Assembly: GCA_034439975.1 (NCBI GenBank)
Contig: JAWXBK010000105.1
Coordinates: 5,730-69,729, forward strand
Length of the DNA: 64,000 nt
Direction of reading: 5' to 3'
Source of the DNA: JAWXBK01 sp034439975
GTDB taxonomy: Bacteria; Pseudomonadota; Alphaproteobacteria; Dongiales; Dongiaceae
Part shown: piece after piece, positions 24,595-33,532 of the stretch
How positions within the stretch are numbered: position 1 is the stretch's first letter
Layout: each line of letters opens with the position of its first letter
Notes under the pieces: generated by a model
What the model was told of the DNA's origin: nothing
The model's database searches: none
The model's input: the letters and a program-made list of their open reading frames with translations, nothing else
Translations under genes and position numbers: made by a program

Positions 24595-25056
24595 ATGGAT
24601 CTCGACACCGTCAAGGACAAGCGCAGGACCCATAACGACATGCGGCCGTTGCTGCCCCCCGATTATCGTCCTCAGGACGATGAGCCCTTTATGAATCCGA
24701 TGCAGCGCGAGTATTTCCGTCAGAAGCTTTTGGCTTGGCGGGAAGAACTGGTGCGCGAATCGTCGGAAACCCTGCAGCATCTCCAGGAAGAGAGTCTGGC
24801 CGAGCCGGACATCACCGACCGCGCCTCGCTCGAAACCGATCGGTCGCTCGAACTGCGCACCCGCGATCGCGAGCGCAAGCTGATCTCGAAGATCGATTCG
24901 GCGCTCGAGCGAATCGAGGACGGGTCCTACGGGTTCTGCGAGGAGACCAGCGAGCCGATCAGCCTGAAGCGGCTGGAGGCACGCCCGATCGCCACCCTCA
25001 GCCTCGAGGCGCAGGAGCGCCACGAGCGGCTGGAGCGGACCCGCCGCGACGACTGA
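24595..25056 (+). CDS. dksA: RNA polymerase-binding transcription factor DksA
   Basis: This 153-residue protein binds in the secondary channel of RNA polymerase and with ppGpp tunes transcription of ribosomal and amino-acid genes. It has the DksA layout: an N-terminal segment with PPDYRPQDDEPFMNPMQREYF, a long coiled coil (about 55-115), and the globular domain GFCEETSEPISLKRLEARPIATLSLEAQERHE. Only one of the four zinc-finger cysteines remains, as is normal in many alphaproteobacteria. The ATG at 24595 is preferred to an upstream in-frame start that would add 24 unrelated residues. Confidence 0.92.
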   Translation: MDLDTVKDKRRTHNDMRPLLPPDYRPQDDEPFMNPMQREYFRQKLLAWREELVRESSETLQHLQEESLAEPDITDRASLETDRSLELRTRDRERKLISKIDSALERIEDGSYGFCEETSEPISLKRLEARPIATLSLEAQERHERLERTRRDD

Positions 25057-25242
25057 ACGAGCGGTCGGCGGCGCCTTGGGCGCTGCTGATTCGGCCCATC
25101 GCGCGCAGCATTTTTCGCTCGTTCACGCTTGCGCGAGACGCGCGAAAAATTGTTCCGGAAACTCAATCCGAGATTGTATCCCGGAGTCCGGGAACCTTAA
25201 ATTATCATTTATTTTCTTATATTTAAGAACCGTCTGGCCAAT

Positions 25243-25296
25243 GTTCTCTTTTCGTACAGGTTCCGCTTGCGCACGAGAACAAAATCGGTACACTAG
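25243..25296 (+). promoter_or_regulatory. recA promoter with candidate LexA (SOS) sites
   Basis: Two near-consensus alphaproteobacterial LexA sites are present: GTTC-N7-GTAC at 25243-25257 and GAAC-N7-GTAC at 25277-25291, each one base off the GTTC-N7-GTTC or GAAC-N7-GAAC pattern. The second lies between TTGCGC (25267-25272) and an ACACTA/TACACT -10 region. A LexA dimer bound there would block transcription until DNA damage. Confidence 0.55.
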
Positions 25297-25344
25297 CCGT
25301 CATTGCGCCTCTCGGGGCGCCTGTGAAATAAGGAGGCACGTGCG

Positions 25345-26454
25345 ATGGCCAGCAACCCGGCGCTCAAGCTCGTCGAAAAGGAAAACCGGCAGGCGATGGA
25401 CAGATCAAAGGCTCTGGATGCGGCGCTGAGCCAGATCGAGCGCGCCTTCGGTAAAGGCTCGATCATGCGTCTTGGCCAGCGTGAAATCGCAGTCGAGACC
25501 GAAATCGTGCCGACCGGATCGCTCGGGCTCGATATCGCGCTCGGTATCGGCGGTCTGCCGCGCGGCCGTGTCGTCGAAATTTACGGACCGGAAAGCTCCG
25601 GCAAGACCACGCTCGCGCTCCATGTGATCGCGGAAGCGCAGCGTGCGGGCGGCGTCTGCGCCTTCATCGATGCCGAACATGCGCTCGATCCGGGCTATGC
25701 CGCCAAACTCGGCGTCAATGTCGAGGAACTGCTGATTTCGCAGCCCGACGCCGGCGAACAGGCGCTCGAAATCGCCGATACGCTGGTCCGCTCCGGCGCG
25801 ATCGAGGTGCTGGTGATCGATAGCGTCGCAGCCCTGGTGCCGCGCGCCGAACTCGAAGGCGAGATGGGCGATTCCCATGTCGGTCTCCATGCCCGGCTGA
25901 TGAGTCAGGCGCTGCGCAAGCTGACCGGCTCGATCTCGCGGTCGCGCTGCATGGTCATCTTCATCAACCAGATCCGCATGAAGATTGGCGTGATGTTCGG
26001 CAGCCCGGAAACCACGACCGGTGGCAATGCGCTGAAATTCTATGCCTCGGTGCGGCTCGACATTCGCCGCATCGGCTCGATCAAGGACAAGGAAACTGTC
26101 GTCGGCAACCAGACCCGCGTGAAGGTGGTCAAGAACAAGCTCGCGCCGCCGTTCCGCGTCGTCGAATTCGACATCATGTACGGCGAAGGCGTCTCCAAGA
26201 CCGGCGAGCTGATCGATCTTGGCGTCGCGGCGGGCGTGGTTGAAAAGTCCGGCGCCTGGTTCTCCTATGACGGGCAGCGCGTCGGTCAGGGCCGCGAGAA
26301 CGCCAAGCAGTTTCTCAAGGAAAACCCGGAGATGGCGCTCGCCATCGAAAAGGCGATCCGGCAGAACGCGGGGCTCGTCGCCGGCGCGATGATGGATACG
26401 AAGCCCAGCAGCGGCGACGACGAAGCCGATAACAGCGAAGGCGCCGAAGACTAG
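25345..26454 (+). CDS. recA: Recombinase A
   Basis: This 369-residue protein forms filaments on single-stranded DNA, performs strand exchange and triggers LexA self-cleavage. It contains Walker A GPESSGKTT (residues 79-87), the catalytic Glu in IDAEHAL, Walker B VLVIDSVAALVP, loop L1 near EGEMGDSHVGLHARLMSQALRKLT and loop L2 INQIRMKIGVMFGSPETTTGGNALKFYASVRLDIRR. The C-terminal tail is acidic as usual. A strong ribosome site AAGGAGG precedes the ATG. The 288-bp upstream gap carries the putative SOS control region. Confidence 0.98.
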   Translation: MASNPALKLVEKENRQAMDRSKALDAALSQIERAFGKGSIMRLGQREIAVETEIVPTGSLGLDIALGIGGLPRGRVVEIYGPESSGKTTLALHVIAEAQRAGGVCAFIDAEHALDPGYAAKLGVNVEELLISQPDAGEQALEIADTLVRSGAIEVLVIDSVAALVPRAELEGEMGDSHVGLHARLMSQALRKLTGSISRSRCMVIFINQIRMKIGVMFGSPETTTGGNALKFYASVRLDIRRIGSIKDKETVVGNQTRVKVVKNKLAPPFRVVEFDIMYGEGVSKTGELIDLGVAAGVVEKSGAWFSYDGQRVGQGRENAKQFLKENPEMALAIEKAIRQNAGLVAGAMMDTKPSSGDDEADNSEGAED

Positions 26455-26529
26455 AGGCAACGCGCTTCCGCGCCGCTGACCGCCACCGAACCCCGGGCCC
26501 GTCCGGATATCGGTCGGGAACCGACATCA

Positions 26530-26563
26530 GAACCGCCGCCGTATCCTCCTCCGGCGGCGGTTC
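26530..26563 (+). terminator. Hairpin terminator after recA
   Basis: A perfect 12-bp stem GAACCGCCGCCG / CGGCGGCGGTTC (26530-26541, 26552-26563) with a 10-base loop is followed by GTCGTTT. The T tract is weak, so termination may be partial. Confidence 0.6.
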
Positions 26564-26721
26564 GTCGTTTGGACGGTTGTCCCCTAGGATTTGGCGGCGC
26601 GACTTCATTCCGCGGCAACGATCCAGGGCGGCGCCAAGAGAGGGTTCCGCCATGCGCTTTTTGCCCGCGGACGCGACAGGCCAACAGGATCATCTGGGAT
26701 CACGCACAGGGAGAGGAACCG

Positions 26722-27585
26722 ATGGCAACGCAGGCTGAGAAGGCCCGGATATTCCAGGCGCTGCACCAGGGGGGCTGCTTCGTCATCCCAAATCCCTGGG
26801 ATGCGGGTTCGGCGCGGTTGCTTGCGGGGCTAGGCTTCCACGCGCTCGCGACGACCAGCGCGGGGCTCGCATTTGCGCTGGCGCGACCGGACGGCTCCAA
26901 TCACGTCAGTCGTCCGGAAACCATCGCCAATGCGCGTGCCATCGTCGAGGCGACCGATCTGCCGGTCAGCGCCGACCTCGAGGACGGATTCGGGCCGCGT
27001 CCCGAGGATGCGGCCGAGACGATCCGGCAGGGTGCTGCGGCCGGCCTCGTTGGCGGCTCGATCGAGGATTCGACGCGCTCGGGGAAAGAGCCGGTCTACG
27101 AAGTGGCTCACGCGGCCGATCGCATCCGGGCGTCGGCCGAGGCTGCTCGGGCACTGCCGTTTCCGTTCATGCTCGTCGGCCGGGCGGAAAACTACATTCA
27201 TGGTCGCTACGATCTCGCCGACACGATCCGCCGTCTGCAGGCCTATCAGGAGGCCGGTGCCGATGTGCTCTATGCGCCGGGGCTCCGGACCCGCGACGAG
27301 GTCGCGAGCGTGGTCAGGTCCGTCGACCGGCCCGTGAATGTCGTGATGGGGCCGGGAGGGTCATCGGTCGCGGATCTGGCGGCGCTCGGCGTGCGGCGCG
27401 TCAGCGTCGGCGGCTCGCTGTATCGCGCCGCCATCGGTGGCTTCCTGCAGGCCGCCCGCGAGCTCAAGGAGCGGGGCTCTTTCGGCTATGCGGCGAATGC
27501 GACCTCGCATACCGAACTGACCGCGGCCTTCAGCGGCACGGTTGCAACGCCGACTGCCCCAGGTGGCGAGGACGTTTCGGGGTAG
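26722..27585 (+). CDS. Isocitrate lyase / PEP-phosphonomutase superfamily protein
   Basis: The 287-residue protein is a TIM barrel of the ICL/PEPM group, which makes or breaks C-C or C-P bonds of oxaloacetate-like substrates. Recognisable segments are CFVIPNPWDAGSARLLAGLGF (about 15-35), TTSAGLAFALARPDG, LPVSADLEDGFGPRPEDAAETI with the metal-binding Asp/Glu, GSIEDS, MLVGRAENYI and the terminal RRVSVGGSLYRAA. Members of this subgroup are oxaloacetate decarboxylase-like or methylisocitrate lyase-like, and the exact reaction cannot be read. The ATG at 26722 follows GAGAGG by 7 bases. Confidence 0.8.
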   Translation: MATQAEKARIFQALHQGGCFVIPNPWDAGSARLLAGLGFHALATTSAGLAFALARPDGSNHVSRPETIANARAIVEATDLPVSADLEDGFGPRPEDAAETIRQGAAAGLVGGSIEDSTRSGKEPVYEVAHAADRIRASAEAARALPFPFMLVGRAENYIHGRYDLADTIRRLQAYQEAGADVLYAPGLRTRDEVASVVRSVDRPVNVVMGPGGSSVADLAALGVRRVSVGGSLYRAAIGGFLQAARELKERGSFGYAANATSHTELTAAFSGTVATPTAPGGEDVSG

Positions 27586-27723
27586 GGATCGGCGGGCCAC
27601 GCGCGGCCGCCCGGCCCGCTTCTGGACAGGCTCGGCTTGCGCGGGATAGAAGCGGCGCCAACATGAGGGCAGCGCGCAGGCGGCCTCGTTTGACGCACTG
27701 CGCCCGCATCCCGGAACCGGACC

Positions 27724-30387
27724 ATGCAGACCGCGAACGAGATCAGGACGGCGTTTCTCGACTATTTCCGCCGGCACGGCCATGAGGTCGTGGCGTCGTC
27801 GCCGCTTGTCCCGCGCAACGATCCGACGCTGATGTTCACCAATGCCGGCATGGTGCAGTTCAAGAATGTGTTCACCGGGCAGGAGAAGCGGCGGTACAAC
27901 CGCGCTGCGACCGCGCAGAAATGCGTTCGCGCGGGCGGCAAGCACAACGACCTCGAGAATGTCGGCTATACGGCGCGCCATCACACCTTCTTCGAGATGC
28001 TCGGCAATTTCTCGTTCGGCGATTATTTCAAGGACGTCGCGATCGAGCATGCCTGGAACCTGATCACAAAGGAGTACGGCCTCGCGAAGGACCGGCTTCT
28101 GGTTACCGTCTATGCGACCGACGACGAGGCGTTCGATCTCTGGAAGAAGATCGCCGGATTGCCCGAGCAGAAAATCATCCGGATTCCGACCTCGGACAAT
28201 TTCTGGGCGATGGGCGATACCGGGCCCTGCGGTCCCTGTTCGGAAATCTTCTTCGATCATGGCGCGCATATCCCGGGCGGGCCGCCGGGCAGTCCCGACC
28301 AGGACGGCGACCGCTTCATCGAAATCTGGAATCTCGTGTTCATGCAATACGAGCAGGTGACGCCGGGCGAGCGCGTGAATCTTCCGCGCCCGTCGATCGA
28401 TACCGGCATGGGGCTTGAGCGCATCGCCGCGGTACTGCAGGGCAAGCACGACAATTACGACATCGACCTGATGCGCGGGCTCATCCTCGCGTCGGCCGAG
28501 GCGTCGCACACCGATCCCGACGGACCGCACAAGGTCTCGCATCGCGTCATCGCCGATCATTTGCGCGCGAGTTGTTTCCTCATCACCGACGGCGTGCTGC
28601 CGTCGAACGAAGGGCGCGGCTATGCGCTGCGCCGGATCATGCGCCGCGCGATGCGCCACGCGCACAAGCTCGGCGTTCCCGAACCGCTGATGTGGAAACT
28701 GGTGCCGGCGCTCAATCGCGCGATGGGCGAAGCCTATCCGGAACTCAATCACACCCAATCGATCGTGACCGAGACGCTCCGGCTCGAGGAAACACGCTTT
28801 CGCCAGACGCTCGATCGCGGCCTTGGCCTGCTCGACGAGGCAATGACGCCGCTCGGCCAGGATCAGGCGCTACCCGGCGAAGTCGCGTTCAAGCTCTACG
28901 ACACGTTCGGATTTCCGCTCGATCTCACGCAGGATATCCTGCGCGGGCAGGGCCGCAGCGTCGATCTCGACGGATTCAATGCGGCGATGGAGCGGCAGCG
29001 CGCCGCCGCGCGGAAAGCCTGGTCGGGTTCCGGCGAAGCGGCGACCGAGAAACTCTGGTTCGAGATTCGCGACCGCGTCGGCGCCAGCGACTTCCTCGGC
29101 TATGCGACCGAGACGGCCGAGGGACAGATTGCCGCACTGGTCAAGAACGGCGCCGCGGTCGATGCGCTTAGGGCGGGCGACGCCGGCATGGTGGTGGCGA
29201 ACCAGACGCCGTTCTACGGCGAGAGCGGTGGCCAGATGGGCGATACCGGCGTTCTCGTGAGTGCCGATGGCGGCGAGTTCGCGGTCGAGGACACGCTGAA
29301 GAAGCTCGGCGATCTTTATGTGCATATCGGGCGTGTGACCAAGGGCCGGCTCGCGCGCGGGACGGCGATCGAAATGCGGGTGGATGGCGAGCGGCGCTCG
29401 GCGCTGCGCGCGAACCATTCGGCGACGCATCTGCTGCACGAAGCCCTGCGCCGCACGCTCGGCGATCACGTGACTCAGAAAGGCTCGCTGGTAGCACCGG
29501 AACGGCTGCGGTTCGATTTCAGCCATCCGAAGCCGATGACCGACGACGAGATCGAAAAGGTCGAATCGATCGTCAACGAACGCATCCGCCGCAATGCCGA
29601 TGTCGACACCTCGCTGATGACGCCTGACGATGCCGTGAAGGCGGGCGCGCTCGCCTTGTTCGGCGAGAAATACGGCGACGAGGTGCGCGTCGTCGGCATG
29701 GGCGGTAACGACGATTCGAAGAATTTTTCGGTCGAGCTTTGCGGCGGCACGCATGTGCGGCGCACCGGCGATATCGGCCTCTTCCATGTGGTCGGCGAGG
29801 GTGCGGTCGCGGCGGGTGTTCGTCGCATCGAGGCAGTTACGGGCCGCGGCGCCGAAACTTACATGCGGGCACAGGATCGTCTGCTGCATGAGACCGCGTC
29901 CGCCCTCAAGGCGCAGCCGGCCGAATTGCCGCAACGGGTCGCAGCCCTGCTCGACGAGCGCCGCCGGCTCGAACGCGAGCTGACCGAAGCGCGCAAGAAG
30001 ATCGCGATGGGCGGCGGCTCTGGCGGCAATGCATCCGGCGACGACAAGCTCGATGCGCGCGAGATCGGCGGCATCAAATTTACCTCGCGGCTGATGGACG
30101 GTGTGCCGGCGAAAGAACTCAAGGGCATGGCCGACGGGCTCAAAAAGCAGCTCGGCTCGGGCGTCGTCACGTTGATCGCGCGCGAAGACGGGCGCGCCTC
30201 GATCGTCGTCGGCGTGACCGACGATCTGACCGACCGGATCAGTGCGGTCGATCTGGTGCGCATCGGCAGCGAGGCGCTTGGCGGCAAGGGCGGCGGCGGA
30301 CGGCCCGACATGGCGCAGGCCGGCGGGCCCGATGCGGCAGCGGCGGCCCAGGCAATCCAGGCGATCGAAGCGGCACTCGGCGCCTAA
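27724..30387 (+). CDS. alaS: Alanine--tRNA ligase
   Basis: This full-length 887-residue cytosolic enzyme charges tRNA-Ala. It has the class II catalytic domain from the N terminus (FLDYFRRHGHEVVASSPLVPRNDPTLMFTNAGMVQFKN), the motif 2/3 region (DTGMGLERIAAVLQG), and an editing domain with the zinc-binding HSATHLLHEALR (about 575). CGGTHV near 675 completes the site. A C-Ala domain carries a Gly-rich linker (GGGSGGN) and ends in GGKGGGGRPDMAQAGG, all typical. It sits between recA and icd, a common alphaproteobacterial arrangement. Confidence 0.97.
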   Translation: MQTANEIRTAFLDYFRRHGHEVVASSPLVPRNDPTLMFTNAGMVQFKNVFTGQEKRRYNRAATAQKCVRAGGKHNDLENVGYTARHHTFFEMLGNFSFGDYFKDVAIEHAWNLITKEYGLAKDRLLVTVYATDDEAFDLWKKIAGLPEQKIIRIPTSDNFWAMGDTGPCGPCSEIFFDHGAHIPGGPPGSPDQDGDRFIEIWNLVFMQYEQVTPGERVNLPRPSIDTGMGLERIAAVLQGKHDNYDIDLMRGLILASAEASHTDPDGPHKVSHRVIADHLRASCFLITDGVLPSNEGRGYALRRIMRRAMRHAHKLGVPEPLMWKLVPALNRAMGEAYPELNHTQSIVTETLRLEETRFRQTLDRGLGLLDEAMTPLGQDQALPGEVAFKLYDTFGFPLDLTQDILRGQGRSVDLDGFNAAMERQRAAARKAWSGSGEAATEKLWFEIRDRVGASDFLGYATETAEGQIAALVKNGAAVDALRAGDAGMVVANQTPFYGESGGQMGDTGVLVSADGGEFAVEDTLKKLGDLYVHIGRVTKGRLARGTAIEMRVDGERRSALRANHSATHLLHEALRRTLGDHVTQKGSLVAPERLRFDFSHPKPMTDDEIEKVESIVNERIRRNADVDTSLMTPDDAVKAGALALFGEKYGDEVRVVGMGGNDDSKNFSVELCGGTHVRRTGDIGLFHVVGEGAVAAGVRRIEAVTGRGAETYMRAQDRLLHETASALKAQPAELPQRVAALLDERRRLERELTEARKKIAMGGGSGGNASGDDKLDAREIGGIKFTSRLMDGVPAKELKGMADGLKKQLGSGVVTLIAREDGRASIVVGVTDDLTDRISAVDLVRIGSEALGGKGGGGRPDMAQAGGPDAAAAAQAIQAIEAALGA

Positions 30388-30506
30388 ACCGGCTACACTG
30401 ACGCCCGCCGGCCGCCAAACGGGCCGGTCAGGGGGAAAGCTCGCTGCGCCACCGCGTTCATTCATGGCTCGATGGCCATAACGCCGAGAGCGCGACGGCG
30501 CGGCTT

Positions 30507-31583
30507 GTGAGCATTTTTCTCATCGCGACGATCGTGTTCTGTGTCGTTGCCGGTGCCGCGCTCACGCTGCCCACGCTGTCGCCGGCGGCCGAGCGCGACT
30601 GGACCCTCATCATTGCCGCGACCCAGATCGTCTTTCTGATCGAATATCTGCTCCGCTTCTGGGTTGCGCCTTCGCGCGATACCGAGGTTGCGGCACGTCC
30701 GCTGCACGCGCGCCTGCGCTATTTGATTTCGCCACTCGGAATCATCGACCTGGTTTCCCTGTTGCCCGGGTTGCTGCTGGTGACAGGCGCGAGGCCCTGG
30801 TTCGAAGAAGTTGCGGCACTGCTGGCGCTCTTCAAACTCGCGCGCTACAGCCCGGCGCTCGGCCTGCTCGCAAGCGTGATCCGCAACGAACGGCGCTCGC
30901 TGATCGCGGCAATGATGGCGCTCTTCGTATTGCTCATTCTCGCCGCCGGGTTCGTCTATCTGCTGGAGCGCGAGGCGCAGCCGACGGAGTTCACGAGCAT
31001 CCCGGCGAGCCTGTGGTGGGCGATCACCACGATGGCAACCGTCGGTTATGGCGACATGACGCCGATCACCACGCCCGGTCGGATCTTCGGCGGTTTCGTC
31101 ATGCTGCTGGGGATCGCGATGTTTGCGGTGCCGGCGGGCATCATGGCGACCGGCTTTGCGAGCGAATTGCGACGCCGCGATTTCGTGATTACCTGGAAGT
31201 CGGTCGCGAAGGTTCCGCTGTTCGCCGGTCTCGATGCAGGCCAGATTGCCACCATCACGCAGTTGCTTCAGCCGCAATTCGTACCGGCGGGCCAAATCGT
31301 CGTGCGCCGGGGTGCGGCCGCCGATGCGATGTATTTCATCATGGATGGCACGGTTGAAGTGGATGTCGAGCCGAACCGGGTGCGCCTTGGCGCCGGGAGC
31401 TATTTCGGCGAGATCGCGCTGCTGCGCGACAGTGAACGGACAGCGACCGTGACCGCGATGGGGGATTGCCGGCTGCTGGCTTTATCGGTCGCCGATTTCC
31501 GCCGCCTGATGGCGGATCTGCCGGACCTGAAAGAGAAACTGGAAGAGACGGCCGGGGCGCGTTTGCGCGGCCCCGGCCAATAG
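30507..31583 (+). CDS. Cyclic-nucleotide-gated potassium channel (MloK1-like)
   Basis: This inner-membrane channel has six membrane helices (residues about 1-215), a pore with the K+ selectivity filter TMATVGYGDMTP (about 170), and a C-terminal cyclic nucleotide-binding domain (about 235-350) with the cAMP-binding cassette GSYFGEIALLRDSERTATVTA. Order and length match Mesorhizobium MloK1. The GTG at 30507 gives 358 residues starting inside the first helix. The same frame stays open upstream and reads LRHRVHSWLDGHNAESATARL, a plausible cytosolic N terminus that would need a CTG start near 30445, preceded by GGGGGA. Confidence 0.88.
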   Translation: MSIFLIATIVFCVVAGAALTLPTLSPAAERDWTLIIAATQIVFLIEYLLRFWVAPSRDTEVAARPLHARLRYLISPLGIIDLVSLLPGLLLVTGARPWFEEVAALLALFKLARYSPALGLLASVIRNERRSLIAAMMALFVLLILAAGFVYLLEREAQPTEFTSIPASLWWAITTMATVGYGDMTPITTPGRIFGGFVMLLGIAMFAVPAGIMATGFASELRRRDFVITWKSVAKVPLFAGLDAGQIATITQLLQPQFVPAGQIVVRRGAAADAMYFIMDGTVEVDVEPNRVRLGAGSYFGEIALLRDSERTATVTAMGDCRLLALSVADFRRLMADLPDLKEKLEETAGARLRGPGQ

Positions 31584-31594
31584 CTCGCCGACGT

Positions 31595-32161
31595 TTACTG
31601 CGCGTCGGCGGCGACCTGCATCTTCACGATATGGTCGGGGTTCTGAACCACGCCATTCGCCGACTGGTCGCCCTTCTTGATCTGGTCGACAAACTCCATG
31701 CCTTCGACCACCTGGCCCCATACGGTGTACTGGCCGTCGAGGAAGGTCGCATCGCCGAACACGATGAAGAATTGGCTGTCGGCGCTGTCGGGGCTCTGCG
31801 CGCGCGCCATCGAGACCGCGCCGCGCGTGTGTGATGCGTCGGAGAACTCGGCGTCGAGATTCTGGCCCGAACCGCCGCGGCCGGTGCCGGTCGGATCGCC
31901 GGTCTGCGCCATGAAGCCTTCGATCACGCGATGGAACACGATGCCGTCGTAGATACCTTCGCGCACGAGTTCCTTGATCCGCACCACATGCTCGGGCGCA
32001 AGGTCCGGTCGCATTTCGATCACGACCCGTCCGGTTTCGAGATCGAGATAGAGCGTGTTTTCGGGGTCGAGTGCCATTGCGCTGCCTCCTGTGCCGAGCA
32101 TGATGGTGATTGCGGCCGCGGCGCAGATAAAGCCCCGCCGGGTCATGGATCGAATGGTCAT
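31595..32161 (-). CDS. Exported peptidyl-prolyl cis-trans isomerase (cyclophilin)
   Basis: The 188-residue protein is a cyclophilin that speeds proline isomerisation during folding. It has the core motifs FHRVIEGFMAQTGDPTGTGRGG (about 75-96), SMARAQSPDSADSQFFI and YTVWGQVVEGME. The N terminus MTIRSMTRRGFICAAAAITIML is a signal peptide with a twin-arginine-like TRRGFI, so export through Tat to the periplasm is possible. The 11-bp gap to the convergent K+ channel leaves little room for a separate terminator. It lies 40 bases after icd and may share its transcript. Confidence 0.9.
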   Translation of the reverse strand: MTIRSMTRRGFICAAAAITIMLGTGGSAMALDPENTLYLDLETGRVVIEMRPDLAPEHVVRIKELVREGIYDGIVFHRVIEGFMAQTGDPTGTGRGGSGQNLDAEFSDASHTRGAVSMARAQSPDSADSQFFIVFGDATFLDGQYTVWGQVVEGMEFVDQIKKGDQSANGVVQNPDHIVKMQVAADAQ

Positions 32162-32201
32162 TGCGTTCCTTCTTTGTCGCAGTGGGTTGGTTTCGCCTCG
32201 C

Positions 32202-33416
32202 TTATGCCATCGCCTTCTTGAGATTCGTATCGAGCGCATCGAGAAATTGCTGCGTGGTCAGCCATTTCTGATCCGGACTGATGAGCAGCGCGAGATCCTT
32301 GGTCATCGCACCGGATTCGACGGTCTCGACGCAGATCTTCTCGAGCGTCTCGGCAAATTTCTGCACATCCGGCGTGTTGTCGAACTGGCCTCGGTAATAC
32401 AGCCCGCGCGTCCATGCGAAGATCGAGGCGATCGGGTTGGTCGAGGTTTCGCGGCCCTTCTGATGCTCGCGATAATGCCGCGTCACGGTGCCGTGCGCCG
32501 CTTCGGCCTCGACTGTCTTGCCGTCGGGCGTCAGCAGCACCGAGGTCATCATGCCGAGCGAACCGAAGCCCTGTGCGACCGTGTCCGACTGCACGTCGCC
32601 GTCATAGTTCTTGCAGGCCCACACGAAGCCGCCGCTCCATTTGAGGGCGGAGGCGACCATATCGTCGATCAGACGATGCTCGTAGGACAGCTTCTTCGCC
32701 TTGAAGCGGTCCGCGAACTCGGCATCGAACACCTCCTGGAAGATGTCCTTGAAGCGCCCGTCATAGGTCTTGAGGATCGTGTTCTTGGTCGAAAGATAGA
32801 CCGGCCAGCCGAGATTGAGCCCGTAATTGAAACAGGCGCGCGCGAAGCCGCGGATGGAATCGTCGAGATTGTACATCGACATCGCAACGCCAGCTTCGGG
32901 GAACTGGAACACTTCGAGCTCGACCGGCGCGCCGGCGCCTTCCGGTTCGAAGCGCATCGTCAGGCGACCCTTGCCCGGAATCTTCATCTCGGTCGCGCGA
33001 TACTGATCGCCGAACGCATGACGGCCGATCACGATCGGCAAGGTCCAGCCCGGCACCAGCCGCGGTACGTTCCGGCAGATGATCGGCTGGCGGAAGACAG
33101 TGCCGCCGAGAATGTTGCGGATCGTGCCGTTGGGCGACTTCCACATCTTCTTGAGTTTGAACTCCTCGACGCGCGCCTCGTCCGGCGTAATCGTCGCGCA
33201 TTTGACGCCGACGCCATATTTCGCGATCGCGTTCGCGGCATCGATCGTAATCTGGTCTTCGGTCGCGTCGCGACTCTCGATGCCGAGATCGAAATATTTC
33301 AGATCGATGTCGAGATAGGGAAGGATCAGTTTGCTCTTGATGAACTGCCAGATGATCCGGGTCATCTCGTCGCCGTCGATCTCGACAATCGGGTTCTTTA
33401 CTTTGATTTTTTGCAT
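32202..33416 (-). CDS. icd: NADP-dependent isocitrate dehydrogenase (eukaryotic-type)
   Basis: The 404-residue cytosolic enzyme oxidatively decarboxylates isocitrate to 2-oxoglutarate in the TCA cycle. It is the subfamily II form common in alphaproteobacteria, starting KIKVKNPIVEIDGDEMTRIIW. It contains the substrate-binding region NGTIRNILGGTVFRQPI and the metal-binding block LIDDMVASALKWSGGFVWACKNYDGDVQSD. Near the C-terminal third the cofactor region includes EAAHGTVTRHYREHQKG, whose residues favour NADP. The ATG at 33416 starts at family similarity; the longer open frame upstream is rejected. Confidence 0.97.
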   Translation of the reverse strand: MQKIKVKNPIVEIDGDEMTRIIWQFIKSKLILPYLDIDLKYFDLGIESRDATEDQITIDAANAIAKYGVGVKCATITPDEARVEEFKLKKMWKSPNGTIRNILGGTVFRQPIICRNVPRLVPGWTLPIVIGRHAFGDQYRATEMKIPGKGRLTMRFEPEGAGAPVELEVFQFPEAGVAMSMYNLDDSIRGFARACFNYGLNLGWPVYLSTKNTILKTYDGRFKDIFQEVFDAEFADRFKAKKLSYEHRLIDDMVASALKWSGGFVWACKNYDGDVQSDTVAQGFGSLGMMTSVLLTPDGKTVEAEAAHGTVTRHYREHQKGRETSTNPIASIFAWTRGLYYRGQFDNTPDVQKFAETLEKICVETVESGAMTKDLALLISPDQKWLTTQQFLDALDTNLKKAMA

Positions 33417-33532
33417 GGATCTTCGCGGTTTCTCTTCGGGGGGGGCGATGTCAGCCGGCCGGGTGCCGGAAAATCTCGGTCCGATGCCGGGCGGAGCGGC
33501 GCGAACATAGCATCGACGGGCCTCTTGGCAAG

